Source: Bacteroides intestinalis
GTDB taxonomy: Bacteria; Bacteroidota; Bacteroidia; Bacteroidales; Bacteroidaceae
Length of the DNA: 64,000 nucleotides
NCBI RefSeq assembly: GCF_902364365.1
Contig: NZ_CABJDN010000001.1
Span: 124,001 to 188,000 of the forward strand
Direction: 5' to 3'
The notes under the pieces are model-generated. The model was not told the origin of the DNA. It saw only the letters and a program-made list of their open reading frames with translations, and did not search any database. Positions 1-7,921 of the stretch are shown here, piece after piece. Made by a program: the position numbers and the translations under genes. How positions within the stretch are numbered: the first letter of the stretch is position 1; each line of letters opens with the position of its first letter.

Positions 1-2103
1 CAAGATGGGGTGTGCTTATTGAATCTTGAAAAAGATGAGATCGATGTCATATCTATTAGTAGCGGATTGCAGAATAAAACAGTGCTTAGTATGGCTTTTG
101 ATACACAGGAAAATCTTTGGTTAGGATTGGATAATGGAATTGATTATATTCATTTGAATTCTCGTATATCCTCTTTATATGGTAACAAGCCGGTTATAGG
201 TTCGGGATACACTTCTCATCTCTATCGGGATAAACTATATTTGGGAACTAACCAGGGATTGTATTGTACCGTGCCTTCTGTAGATTTGAATCAGACGATA
301 CCGATGGATTTTATTCCCGGTACGGGTGGTCAGGTGTGGTCGTTCCTGAATCATGATGATAAGCTGTTCTGTGCTTCGGATAATGGCATTTTTGTAATAG
401 ATGGTGCTAATGTGGAACATCTGGATGGCTTGAGAGGGACGCGTCTGCTTGTATCTCTCAGCCACCGGCCGGATGTGTTGATTGTGGGAACATATGGCAA
501 ATATAGCGGATTACATCTGTTGCAGAAGGAATCCGGAAAGTGGAAAGTAGCCGGCCGGCTTCGGAACTTTACCTATTCTGCAAAAAGTCTTTTGGCTGAG
601 AAGACAGGTAATATATTATGGATTACTAATAAAGATAGAGGTGTGTGTCGCCTTCAACTGTCTGATGACTTGAAAGAAGTCATAAATTTGAAGAACTATA
701 ATAACCATTCTTTTCCTACGGGATATGATGCTTATTTGGCTCAGATAAACAATGAAACCGTGGTGGTGTCACACTATGGCTTATGGCGTTATAATCAGGT
801 TACGGATAGCTTGGAAGAGTATTCAGAGCTGGAATCTTTATTGGATGGAAAGGCTTCCTATACTTATCTTACTACAGATATTTCGCATAATATGTGGTAT
901 GTAGTGGGCGGAGCGCTGAAACTGTTGCGCTATGATGCCATGAAAAATACTTATTATAAGAATCCTCATGAGTCTTTTCTGAAAGGTTCGTTGATTGAAA
1001 ATAATGAGTGTGTAAATGTATGTGACGATCAGGCGGTAGTAGGCACAGAAGAAGGTTTCTCATTGGTAAGTCTTTCGCAGATTACTACGGATGTTACACC
1101 ATTGTCTTTGCAGATTCGTCGGGTATATCTGACCGGGCAACGTGATTCATTGATCTATGGGCGTAGTTACCAGTATGATGATTCGCCGGTGATTGTTCCT
1201 TATCGTCACAACTCTCTTCGTATTCAGTACAATGTGAATACCTATGATCCTTCCCAAGCAACCCTTTATTCATTCCGGCTCAGTAATGGTAGTGATAAAG
1301 GTCAATGGAGTGAGTACAGCGAGAATAGCATGAAGGAATTTACAGGCTTACATGAAGGGAAATATGTATTCAGTGTAAAACTGATGACAGATAAAGATCA
1401 GGAACCGGTGATTACGAGTTTTGCTTTTGAGGTATTACCTCCCTGGTATCGTGCATGGTGGAGCTATTTGATTTATGCAGTCATGTTAAGTGGCTTGCTA
1501 TACTATATATATTATCGTATTGCCGATAGCCGCAAGCGCTTGCTGATGCAGAAAGAACTGGAACTTTATCGTCAGAAACAAGAGTTTAAGAAAGAAAGTG
1601 AACTGAAAGATAAGAAGATAGATATCCTGAAAGAAGAAAACCTGCAGTCAGAATTACGTTATAAATCGGAGGAACTGATTCGTACCACTTTGAATATTGT
1701 GCGCAAGAACGAAATCTTGTTGGACATCAAGAAAGAAGTGCTGGGTATTTCTCATTCTATCAGTGAGGAGAATCTTGTATCCCTTCGCCGGAAAACACTC
1801 CGGTTGTTGGGGCAGATCGATACGAATATTGAGCATGATGATGATTTACAGGCATTCCAGAGTACTTTCGATTCTGTGCATCATGATTTCTTCCGTAAAC
1901 TGGAAGAGGCATATCCGGAACTGAATAACAAAGAAAAACTGCTTTGTGCTTATATTCAGATGAATTTGCTTTCTAAAGAAATAGCTCCACTCCTGAATAT
2001 ATCTTTGCGAGGAGTGGAGATTAGCCGTTACCGTTTACGCAAGAAACTGGGATTGGAAGAAGGGGAGAATCTTGCAGAATTCCTGCAGAAATTCTCAAAA
2101 TAA
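1..2103 (+). CDS. SusR-like membrane transcription regulator, 5' end outside window
   Basis: The reading frame is open from base 1, so the N-terminal part (about 300 residues by comparison with the paralogue at 7922-10783) is missing. What remains is the end of a beta-propeller sensor with Reg_prop-like repeats (for example the NLWLGLDNGIDYIHL stretch), a Y_Y_Y-type Ig-like domain, one membrane segment near 1459-1518, a charged coiled coil, and a C-terminal LuxR-type helix-turn-helix at about 1930-2060 (KEIAPLLNIS, SRYRLRKKL). There is no histidine kinase or receiver domain, so this is a one-protein sensor-regulator of the SusR kind and not a hybrid two-component system. Family knowledge suggests that a periplasmic glycan ligand controls the cytoplasmic DNA-binding domain. 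It converges on the lipoprotein-susD-susC operon and probably regulates that or the locus to its left. Confidence 0.85.
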   Translation, partial: QDGVCLLNLEKDEIDVISISSGLQNKTVLSMAFDTQENLWLGLDNGIDYIHLNSRISSLYGNKPVIGSGYTSHLYRDKLYLGTNQGLYCTVPSVDLNQTIPMDFIPGTGGQVWSFLNHDDKLFCASDNGIFVIDGANVEHLDGLRGTRLLVSLSHRPDVLIVGTYGKYSGLHLLQKESGKWKVAGRLRNFTYSAKSLLAEKTGNILWITNKDRGVCRLQLSDDLKEVINLKNYNNHSFPTGYDAYLAQINNETVVVSHYGLWRYNQVTDSLEEYSELESLLDGKASYTYLTTDISHNMWYVVGGALKLLRYDAMKNTYYKNPHESFLKGSLIENNECVNVCDDQAVVGTEEGFSLVSLSQITTDVTPLSLQIRRVYLTGQRDSLIYGRSYQYDDSPVIVPYRHNSLRIQYNVNTYDPSQATLYSFRLSNGSDKGQWSEYSENSMKEFTGLHEGKYVFSVKLMTDKDQEPVITSFAFEVLPPWYRAWWSYLIYAVMLSGLLYYIYYRIADSRKRLLMQKELELYRQKQEFKKESELKDKKIDILKEENLQSELRYKSEELIRTTLNIVRKNEILLDIKKEVLGISHSISEENLVSLRRKTLRLLGQIDTNIEHDDDLQAFQSTFDSVHHDFFRKLEEAYPELNNKEKLLCAYIQMNLLSKEIAPLLNISLRGVEISRYRLRKKLGLEEGENLAEFLQKFSK

Positions 2104-2160
2104 TTTGTGGATGAGAATGGTTGAGCGTTTGCGTCTATTTTATAATTAATTTTAAGTTAG

Positions 2161-2194
2161 AATGAAGGCATGTCCCCAAAGACATGCCTTCATT
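2161..2194. terminator. Bidirectional hairpin between convergent genes
   Basis: A perfect 14-bp inverted repeat (AATGAAGGCATGTC and its complement) with a CCCAAA loop lies between the convergent ends of the regulator and the lipoprotein gene. The flanking T runs are short (three to four), so termination strength is uncertain, but the position fits a shared terminator. Confidence 0.7.
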
Positions 2195-2238
2195 TAGAAT
2201 ATTCCTATGCCTTTTTAAAAGAGCTGAACTGTAAATCT

Positions 2239-2802
2239 CTATTTAATATTAACTGTAACATAATAGTTTTCACTAAAAGCTCTTACTTCATATTCATCTG
2301 TTTTGGTAATGGTTGTAGAATTAATATCTGTGGCATCAATCGTTTTTTGAGGATCAAAAGTCAATACACGGATTTTCCCTTTTTTACCAGTTAGTGCTTT
2401 GATATAGATATTTTGGGTCCCTTTTTTGGCATTTGGCCAAATCATGCTGTATCCGGTATTAGTATCAGGGGCTAAGATGTTACCATTAGTATCTACTACT
2501 TGATAATCTTCACCGCATTTTAGCTCTTCGACTTTGGGAACCGGTGAAGTGTAATAGAATACAACCGGACTATAATTTCTCGTATATGCACTGAAAAAAT
2601 AAGTTGGAATAGCTACAACCTCTCCTTGTTTTACATCATATTGTAATTCGTTCCCTCCAGGAAATTTCACATTACCAAGTCCATAATAGTAAATGTGCTC
2701 CATTTCTGGATTATTGTTGCTCCAGTCGTCATCGCCGCAGCTGGCAAACAGACCGCATACTGTAACAAACAGTAAAAGTGTCATAAACTTCTTCATATTC
2801 AT
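2239..2802 (-). CDS. Surface lipoprotein in SusE/SusF position, function unknown
   Basis: The protein has 187 residues with a signal peptide ending in a lipobox (LFASC, Cys22). GDDD follows directly, which resembles the acidic lipoprotein export signal that sends Bacteroides lipoproteins to the cell surface. The rest looks beta-rich with no catalytic motif that I recognise. It is the third gene of the operon, 13 nt after the susD-like gene, which is where SusE/SusF-type glycan-binding lipoproteins usually lie. I infer a surface glycan-binding role from position only; the sequence does not show a known carbohydrate-binding module. Confidence 0.75.
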   Translation of the reverse strand: MNMKKFMTLLLFVTVCGLFASCGDDDWSNNNPEMEHIYYYGLGNVKFPGGNELQYDVKQGEVVAIPTYFFSAYTRNYSPVVFYYTSPVPKVEELKCGEDYQVVDTNGNILAPDTNTGYSMIWPNAKKGTQNIYIKALTGKKGKIRVLTFDPQKTIDATDINSTTITKTDEYEVRAFSENYYVTVNIK

Positions 2803-2815
2803 TGCTTGTTTTTAA

Positions 2816-4492
2816 TTAGTTTTCATTGCCCCAATATGGGTTTTGTTTAATGTTTCCTCCAGAAGTACCGATTTCATATGAAGGTATTGGATAGAGATAA
2901 TCTCTTTTGGGATCAAAACTGCGTGAGCCAGCCTCTTCAATAACAAAAATATTACCTTCATCATAGAGTTTATCACCTTTGTAATAGCCATTTTTGTCAG
3001 TTAGGCGTCCACCTAACTCATTTTCCTTAACTGGCGTATCTTCCGAATTATAGAGAAGTCCTAAAACCGCTTTAGGCAAAACCTCTTCTGCCGTTTTCCA
3101 GCGAATGATGTCATTGTAATGTAACCCCTCATCGATAAATTCCACCATGCGTTCTCGACGTATTTCTTTCAACATATCCAGATTATTACTTTGTACAAAA
3201 GCATTGGTCAATTTTATGTTAAACCCTACACGTTGGCGAACATAATTAATGGTTTCATCAAGTTTCTGGTCGCTGATACTTCCATTATACTCGTATAAAG
3301 CCTCAGCATATGAAATTAGGATCTCGGCATAGCGGATAATTATCTTATCTACAGTTTCTTTACTATTAGTGCTCCATTGGTCCAGCATAAAACCTTTTTT
3401 AATAGGGTAGCCGTAGCCATGCGCCTGGTCGTCTGTTTTGAATGGCTTATATGTACCTTTATAAGCTTCTTCACCTGCTGCATAGATAGTCATCGCCAAA
3501 CGAGGATCACGATTCTCCAGAACGTCATTGTATCTAACTTCCGGGTGTTTTGCTAGTGGAGACTTTTCACGGGGGAGGCCATCACTATATAGAAAGTTGT
3601 CTAACATGCTACGGGTTATTGCTGCTGTATTTTCGAGCCCTCGAGAATTGTTGTGTGTAATTGTTCCGGCTCCGTTTGGTCCATAGATTTTAACAAAGAC
3701 GCTCTCCTTGTTTTGACTGCCTTCTCCATCGAAGTAAAATAGTTTTTGAAAGTCAGTGTAAAGGTCATGCTTTTTTTCTGTGTAGATCATTGTTTCAGCA
3801 GCATCGATGGCTCTTTTTAAATGGGCTTTGTAGTCTCCCCCGGTTGTCTGATGATATTTACTATGAGTTCCTTCATATAAACCGATTCGTACAATCATGC
3901 CTAATGCCGCTGACTGTGAAACACGCCCCCAATCACTTTCACTTTTTAAAGCATCAATTTTGGGAAGCCATTGTAAGGCAAACTCTAAATCAGTATAGCA
4001 TTGCTGGATTACAGTTTCTCGTGGATCGCGTGCTCTTTTAATATCCGGATCGGTTGTGTTTCCGAATACTTTTAAAATTAAGGGCACATCACCATATTTC
4101 TTTACTAAATCAAAGTAATGATAAGCACGGAAAAAGCGAGCTTCTGCTATCCAACGGTTTCTGGCTTCTTCACTGACAGGAGTTATTTCTCCTTTAACGA
4201 TGATATTATTACATATTGCAATTTTTTTGTAGGGATCAGTCCAATCACCGGAGGTACCAGGAACACTACGATTGCCACTGGAAACTACATCTTGATTGGG
4301 ACCTACTAGTTCATCAGAACGTTTGTCATGTGAGAAACCTGGCAGATCAATGTATAATCTGTTGCATGCACCTCGTAGGTCTTTCTCTGACTTCCAGAAA
4401 TTGGGATCTGCAAGCGAGGTTTCAGGTTCTCTATTAAGCGTGCAGCCAGCTACTAGAAAAGTAACTATTAATAATAAATATATCTTTTTCAT
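2816..4492 (-). CDS. SusD/RagB family outer-membrane lipoprotein
   Basis: The protein has 558 residues. I chose the ATG at 4492 because it gives a signal peptide with lipobox LVAGC (Cys17) and starts 14 nt after the susC-like stop; a longer frame reaching 4537 would overlap that gene and puts extra residues before the signal peptide. SusD features are visible: an N-terminal helical TPR-like part (RWIAEARFFRAYHYFDLV), the later RYAEILISYAEALYEYN segment, and the C-terminal YLYPIPSYEI...NPYWG ending typical of the family. It should form the lid of the SusC-like transporter at the cell surface and bind its oligosaccharide. The substrate cannot be read from the sequence. Confidence 0.93.
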   Translation of the reverse strand: MKKIYLLLIVTFLVAGCTLNREPETSLADPNFWKSEKDLRGACNRLYIDLPGFSHDKRSDELVGPNQDVVSSGNRSVPGTSGDWTDPYKKIAICNNIIVKGEITPVSEEARNRWIAEARFFRAYHYFDLVKKYGDVPLILKVFGNTTDPDIKRARDPRETVIQQCYTDLEFALQWLPKIDALKSESDWGRVSQSAALGMIVRIGLYEGTHSKYHQTTGGDYKAHLKRAIDAAETMIYTEKKHDLYTDFQKLFYFDGEGSQNKESVFVKIYGPNGAGTITHNNSRGLENTAAITRSMLDNFLYSDGLPREKSPLAKHPEVRYNDVLENRDPRLAMTIYAAGEEAYKGTYKPFKTDDQAHGYGYPIKKGFMLDQWSTNSKETVDKIIIRYAEILISYAEALYEYNGSISDQKLDETINYVRQRVGFNIKLTNAFVQSNNLDMLKEIRRERMVEFIDEGLHYNDIIRWKTAEEVLPKAVLGLLYNSEDTPVKENELGGRLTDKNGYYKGDKLYDEGNIFVIEEAGSRSFDPKRDYLYPIPSYEIGTSGGNIKQNPYWGNEN

Positions 4493-4506
4493 ATTGGTCC
4501 TTTTAT

Positions 4507-7500
4507 TTAGAATGTGACATTTAATCCGATTGTCCAACTGCGGAAGAATGGATAGAGGTCTCTTTTTGCATTATTTCCGATTTCCGGATCAAACACAGAA
4601 AGCATATTACTATGTTCCCAGATATCCTCTCCGGTTACATATATTCTCAGTTTTTCCAGATATTTTTTAGGAACAGGTATAGTGTACCCTAAAGTAATGT
4701 TCTTCAGTCGAAGATATGCTCCATTTTGTATCCATCTATCAGATGTTTTAAAGTTAAAATCATTGCCTTTATATTGATACAGTCGAGGCCAATATGCATT
4801 CTGATTATCTTCTGTCCAATAATCACGATGGATAGTCCATGGCATCATGTAGTCTTGATACAAAGGTGCAAAGGCTTCCGGATTAACAATTACTTTACGT
4901 TTGGCTACACCTTGAAACATTACAGAAATATCGAAACCTTTCCATTGTGCTGCCAAATTTATCCCATAAAGGTAGCGCCCGTTAGAGTTACCTAGACAGA
5001 CCAAGTCACCCGGCTTTTCAGGAGTTGCTTCACCGACACCAATTTCATGGTTGGACTCACCTTGAGCAACATACTTTATGTCACCGCCACTGACTTTACC
5101 ATCATTGAATGATTTGTACCCCGGATGTTCTTCTTTGTATTTAAGATACTCTTCACGACTTTTCCAGAAACCATCTGTCTCATATCCCCAAATAGTATTT
5201 AAGGAATAACCTTCCAATAATTCTACACCGCCGGCTGAGATAACACTGGCCCCATCATATTCTACTAATCTGTTGTCGCTGTCAGAGAGATTGAAACTTA
5301 TTTGATAACTGACATCTTTAATTTGATCTTTCCATCCGATATTGAAATCCCATCCCCAGGTTTTTAAACGTCCGATATTTATTTTGGGTACACCGATACC
5401 TATTTGGTGAGGAAGTTGAAGAGAAGAAAGCATATCATTATTGTACTTCCAATAATATTCCAAACTACCGATTAACCGATTATTCAGGAAACCGAAATCT
5501 ATACCGAGGTTGGTTGTTTCAATAACTTCCCAAGTCTTTTCAGTAGAAGGCATATTAGCTTGATAGAACCACTTTTCGCCCATATAAGTGGCTGATGTAT
5601 TACTTTGTGAATCGCTGATTAATGGTATATAATCATATAGACCGAGTACAGCCCCATTACCCAGTTGCCCCCAAGAAGCACGAATTTTTAAATTGCTTAT
5701 CCAATCAATTTTGAACCATCTTTCTTCGTTAACACGCCATGCAGCAGATATAGACGGAAATGCTTTCCAACGTTTATCAGGGGCTAAACGTGAACTGCCA
5801 TCGTAGCGGATGTTAGCTTCTAGTAGATAACGTTCTTTAAAGTTATAGTTGACTCTTCCGAAATAGGACATCATAGACCATGGCTCAATATTATCTCCGA
5901 TAACGGTATTAGTGGCTACTGATGTATCATAATAGTTGAAAGAGAAGAAATCATTAGAATTCATGTTTTTTGCCGTAGCATCAATTTCATCTTTGCGGTA
6001 GTTCTCATAAGAAGAACCTGCTAATACATTAAAATGATGCTGGTTCTGTAAATTGAATGTATAGTTGATGGTTGCTTCCATCAAATCGTGGTAATCAGAG
6101 TTCTTTTTTTTATATAAAGAATTTGGGTCATTGGTACTGTTACGAACATTTTTTCCAAAGCGGTCTTTCCAAACCAAGGTACGTCTGTTATTCTGTTCGG
6201 CATAGTAGCCTGCTTTACGTGATGCACTCAAATTTATTCGGAGTCCTTTTATAAAATCTTTGATGGTCAGGTTTGCTTTTCCGATGAAAGCTTCATATTT
6301 AGTTGTTTTCTGACCACCATTTTTCATTATATCAATTGCATTAGCCTGTAAGTCTCCATTATACGGATTTCCACTTTCATCCCCTTCGGGATTATATATG
6401 GACTGACGTCCTCGGGCAGAGTAAAGAAGATTGAAAAGTCCGGTAGATCCATAGGAAGAAGATTCCACTTCCTTGGATTGGTATTGCACATTGATACCTA
6501 AATCAATATATTTATTGATGTTAGTATTTACTTTTGCATGGATATTGTAGCGGTCATTGCTATCCGGTCCATATTTTAGCAAACCATCTTTCGTATAAAA
6601 GTTGGCAGACAACATGTAGTTCATGGCTTTGCTACCTCCGCTGACAGATACAGAATGGCTTTGCTGAGCCGTATGTTTTTTAGTTCCTTCTGCTACCCAG
6701 TTGACTGCATCAAAGAAGTCCCAACGTCCATTGGAGAGGGGGCGAGTGTTGAAATTAGGATTTCCTACCCAAGATGCTTTCTCTGCAGTCCATTCTGTTT
6801 TTCCAGTAGTAGGAATGCGGCTTTGATCAATAAAACCTTGCTCTTCCCATGCCGGAAGGCGTTCGGGCATATTACCTGGAATATTAAAAGAATAATAAGC
6901 ATTGTAGGAGATTCTTGGTTTCCCTTCTGTACCTACTTTGGTTGTAATTAATACAACGCCGGCTGCTGCACGTGCACCGTAAATAGCACAAGCTGCTGCG
7001 TCTTTTAATACTGAGATGGAAGCTATGTCATTAGGATTTAATAAAGTCATATCTCCTTCTATTCCATCAATTAAAACTAATGTTGATGTGGAGTTGACGG
7101 ATGAAAACCCGCGAATACGCATTCCCGATGTTTCGCTACCTGGTTGCCCGCTGCTACGTAACACAGCAACACCCGGCATTTCACCTTGTAATGCGGAGAG
7201 TACATCACTGGAGGGCTTGGCTGCAATTTGTTCTCCATCAATTGCAGACACTGATCCTGAAAGATTTACTTTTTTTTGTACTCCGTACCCCACCACTACT
7301 ACTTCTTGTAATGTTTCACTGTCTTCTTTTAACTGAATAATTCCTTTTACAGCAGATGCCTTTAACTCTACAGTCTTATATCCTATATAAGAAAAGGAGA
7401 TAAGCGCATCACTTGAAGATACTTTAAGAGAAAAATTACCATTAAAATCAGTGATACCTCCATTTGTGGTACCTTTTTCTTGGATGGTTACTCCGATAAG

Positions 7501-7641
7501 TGGTTCTTTTGTTGTTGTGTCCACTATCTGTCCCGTGAGGGTAAGTGCGTTTTGGGCGTACATCCCGACATCTGAGAGGAAAAGGAAACAGCATAGTAAT
7601 AAAAACTGCACTAATTTCCATGAAGAATTTTTCATTCTCAT
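4507..7641 (-). CDS. SusC/RagA family TonB-dependent transporter
   Basis: The protein has 1044 residues: signal peptide (about 1-29, ending MYAQ), a carboxypeptidase-regulatory-like domain (about 33-110, ending in IQLKEDSETLQEVVVVGYG), a plug domain (about 115-235, LIDGIEGD, SISVLKDAAACAIYGARAAAGVVLITTK), and a long beta-barrel ending in an aromatic residue (SWTIGLNVTF). The plug has AACAIYG where most relatives have ASAAIYG. It is the first gene of a susC-susD-lipoprotein operon, with a promoter box at 7695-7702. It should import an oligosaccharide across the outer membrane using TonB energy. No degradative enzyme accompanies the operon within the window. Confidence 0.95.
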   Translation of the reverse strand: MRMKNSSWKLVQFLLLCCFLFLSDVGMYAQNALTLTGQIVDTTTKEPLIGVTIQEKGTTNGGITDFNGNFSLKVSSSDALISFSYIGYKTVELKASAVKGIIQLKEDSETLQEVVVVGYGVQKKVNLSGSVSAIDGEQIAAKPSSDVLSALQGEMPGVAVLRSSGQPGSETSGMRIRGFSSVNSTSTLVLIDGIEGDMTLLNPNDIASISVLKDAAACAIYGARAAAGVVLITTKVGTEGKPRISYNAYYSFNIPGNMPERLPAWEEQGFIDQSRIPTTGKTEWTAEKASWVGNPNFNTRPLSNGRWDFFDAVNWVAEGTKKHTAQQSHSVSVSGGSKAMNYMLSANFYTKDGLLKYGPDSNDRYNIHAKVNTNINKYIDLGINVQYQSKEVESSSYGSTGLFNLLYSARGRQSIYNPEGDESGNPYNGDLQANAIDIMKNGGQKTTKYEAFIGKANLTIKDFIKGLRINLSASRKAGYYAEQNNRRTLVWKDRFGKNVRNSTNDPNSLYKKKNSDYHDLMEATINYTFNLQNQHHFNVLAGSSYENYRKDEIDATAKNMNSNDFFSFNYYDTSVATNTVIGDNIEPWSMMSYFGRVNYNFKERYLLEANIRYDGSSRLAPDKRWKAFPSISAAWRVNEERWFKIDWISNLKIRASWGQLGNGAVLGLYDYIPLISDSQSNTSATYMGEKWFYQANMPSTEKTWEVIETTNLGIDFGFLNNRLIGSLEYYWKYNNDMLSSLQLPHQIGIGVPKINIGRLKTWGWDFNIGWKDQIKDVSYQISFNLSDSDNRLVEYDGASVISAGGVELLEGYSLNTIWGYETDGFWKSREEYLKYKEEHPGYKSFNDGKVSGGDIKYVAQGESNHEIGVGEATPEKPGDLVCLGNSNGRYLYGINLAAQWKGFDISVMFQGVAKRKVIVNPEAFAPLYQDYMMPWTIHRDYWTEDNQNAYWPRLYQYKGNDFNFKTSDRWIQNGAYLRLKNITLGYTIPVPKKYLEKLRIYVTGEDIWEHSNMLSVFDPEIGNNAKRDLYPFFRSWTIGLNVTF

Positions 7642-7694
7642 AATACTTAGATTTTGATTAATACTATAATTACATTATTGACTTGAATGCGTTG

Positions 7695-7702
7695 CAAAAC
7701 TA
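7695..7702 (-). promoter_or_regulatory. -7 promoter box of the first susC operon
   Basis: On the minus strand this reads TAGTTTTG, an exact match to the Bacteroides -7 consensus TAnnTTTG, 53 nt upstream of the susC-like start. No clear -33 TTTG is visible. A weaker plus-strand box (TTTCTTTG, 7779-7786) may serve the divergent regulator gene. Confidence 0.5.
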
Positions 7703-7921
7703 TTTGTTTATAGAATTGGAGGGTGGAGTTTGGATACGTCAAAAACTCACAATTAAAACATTTATACTACATCAATACTTTCTTTGTATTTTGGTAAGTA
7801 GCTGATTTATATGGTTTTTGTACAGGATGAAGGGTTTCTTATTTTAGATCGGCAATCAGTATTTCGATATTTTTTTCTTCAAAAAGATGTATCTTTAAAA
7901 ACTCTTTTAATGTATTATGCT

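Noticed and set aside
1..2103. First gene as a hybrid two-component sensor
   Set aside because: No histidine kinase, ATPase or receiver domain is present; the membrane helix is followed by a coiled coil and a LuxR-type HTH.
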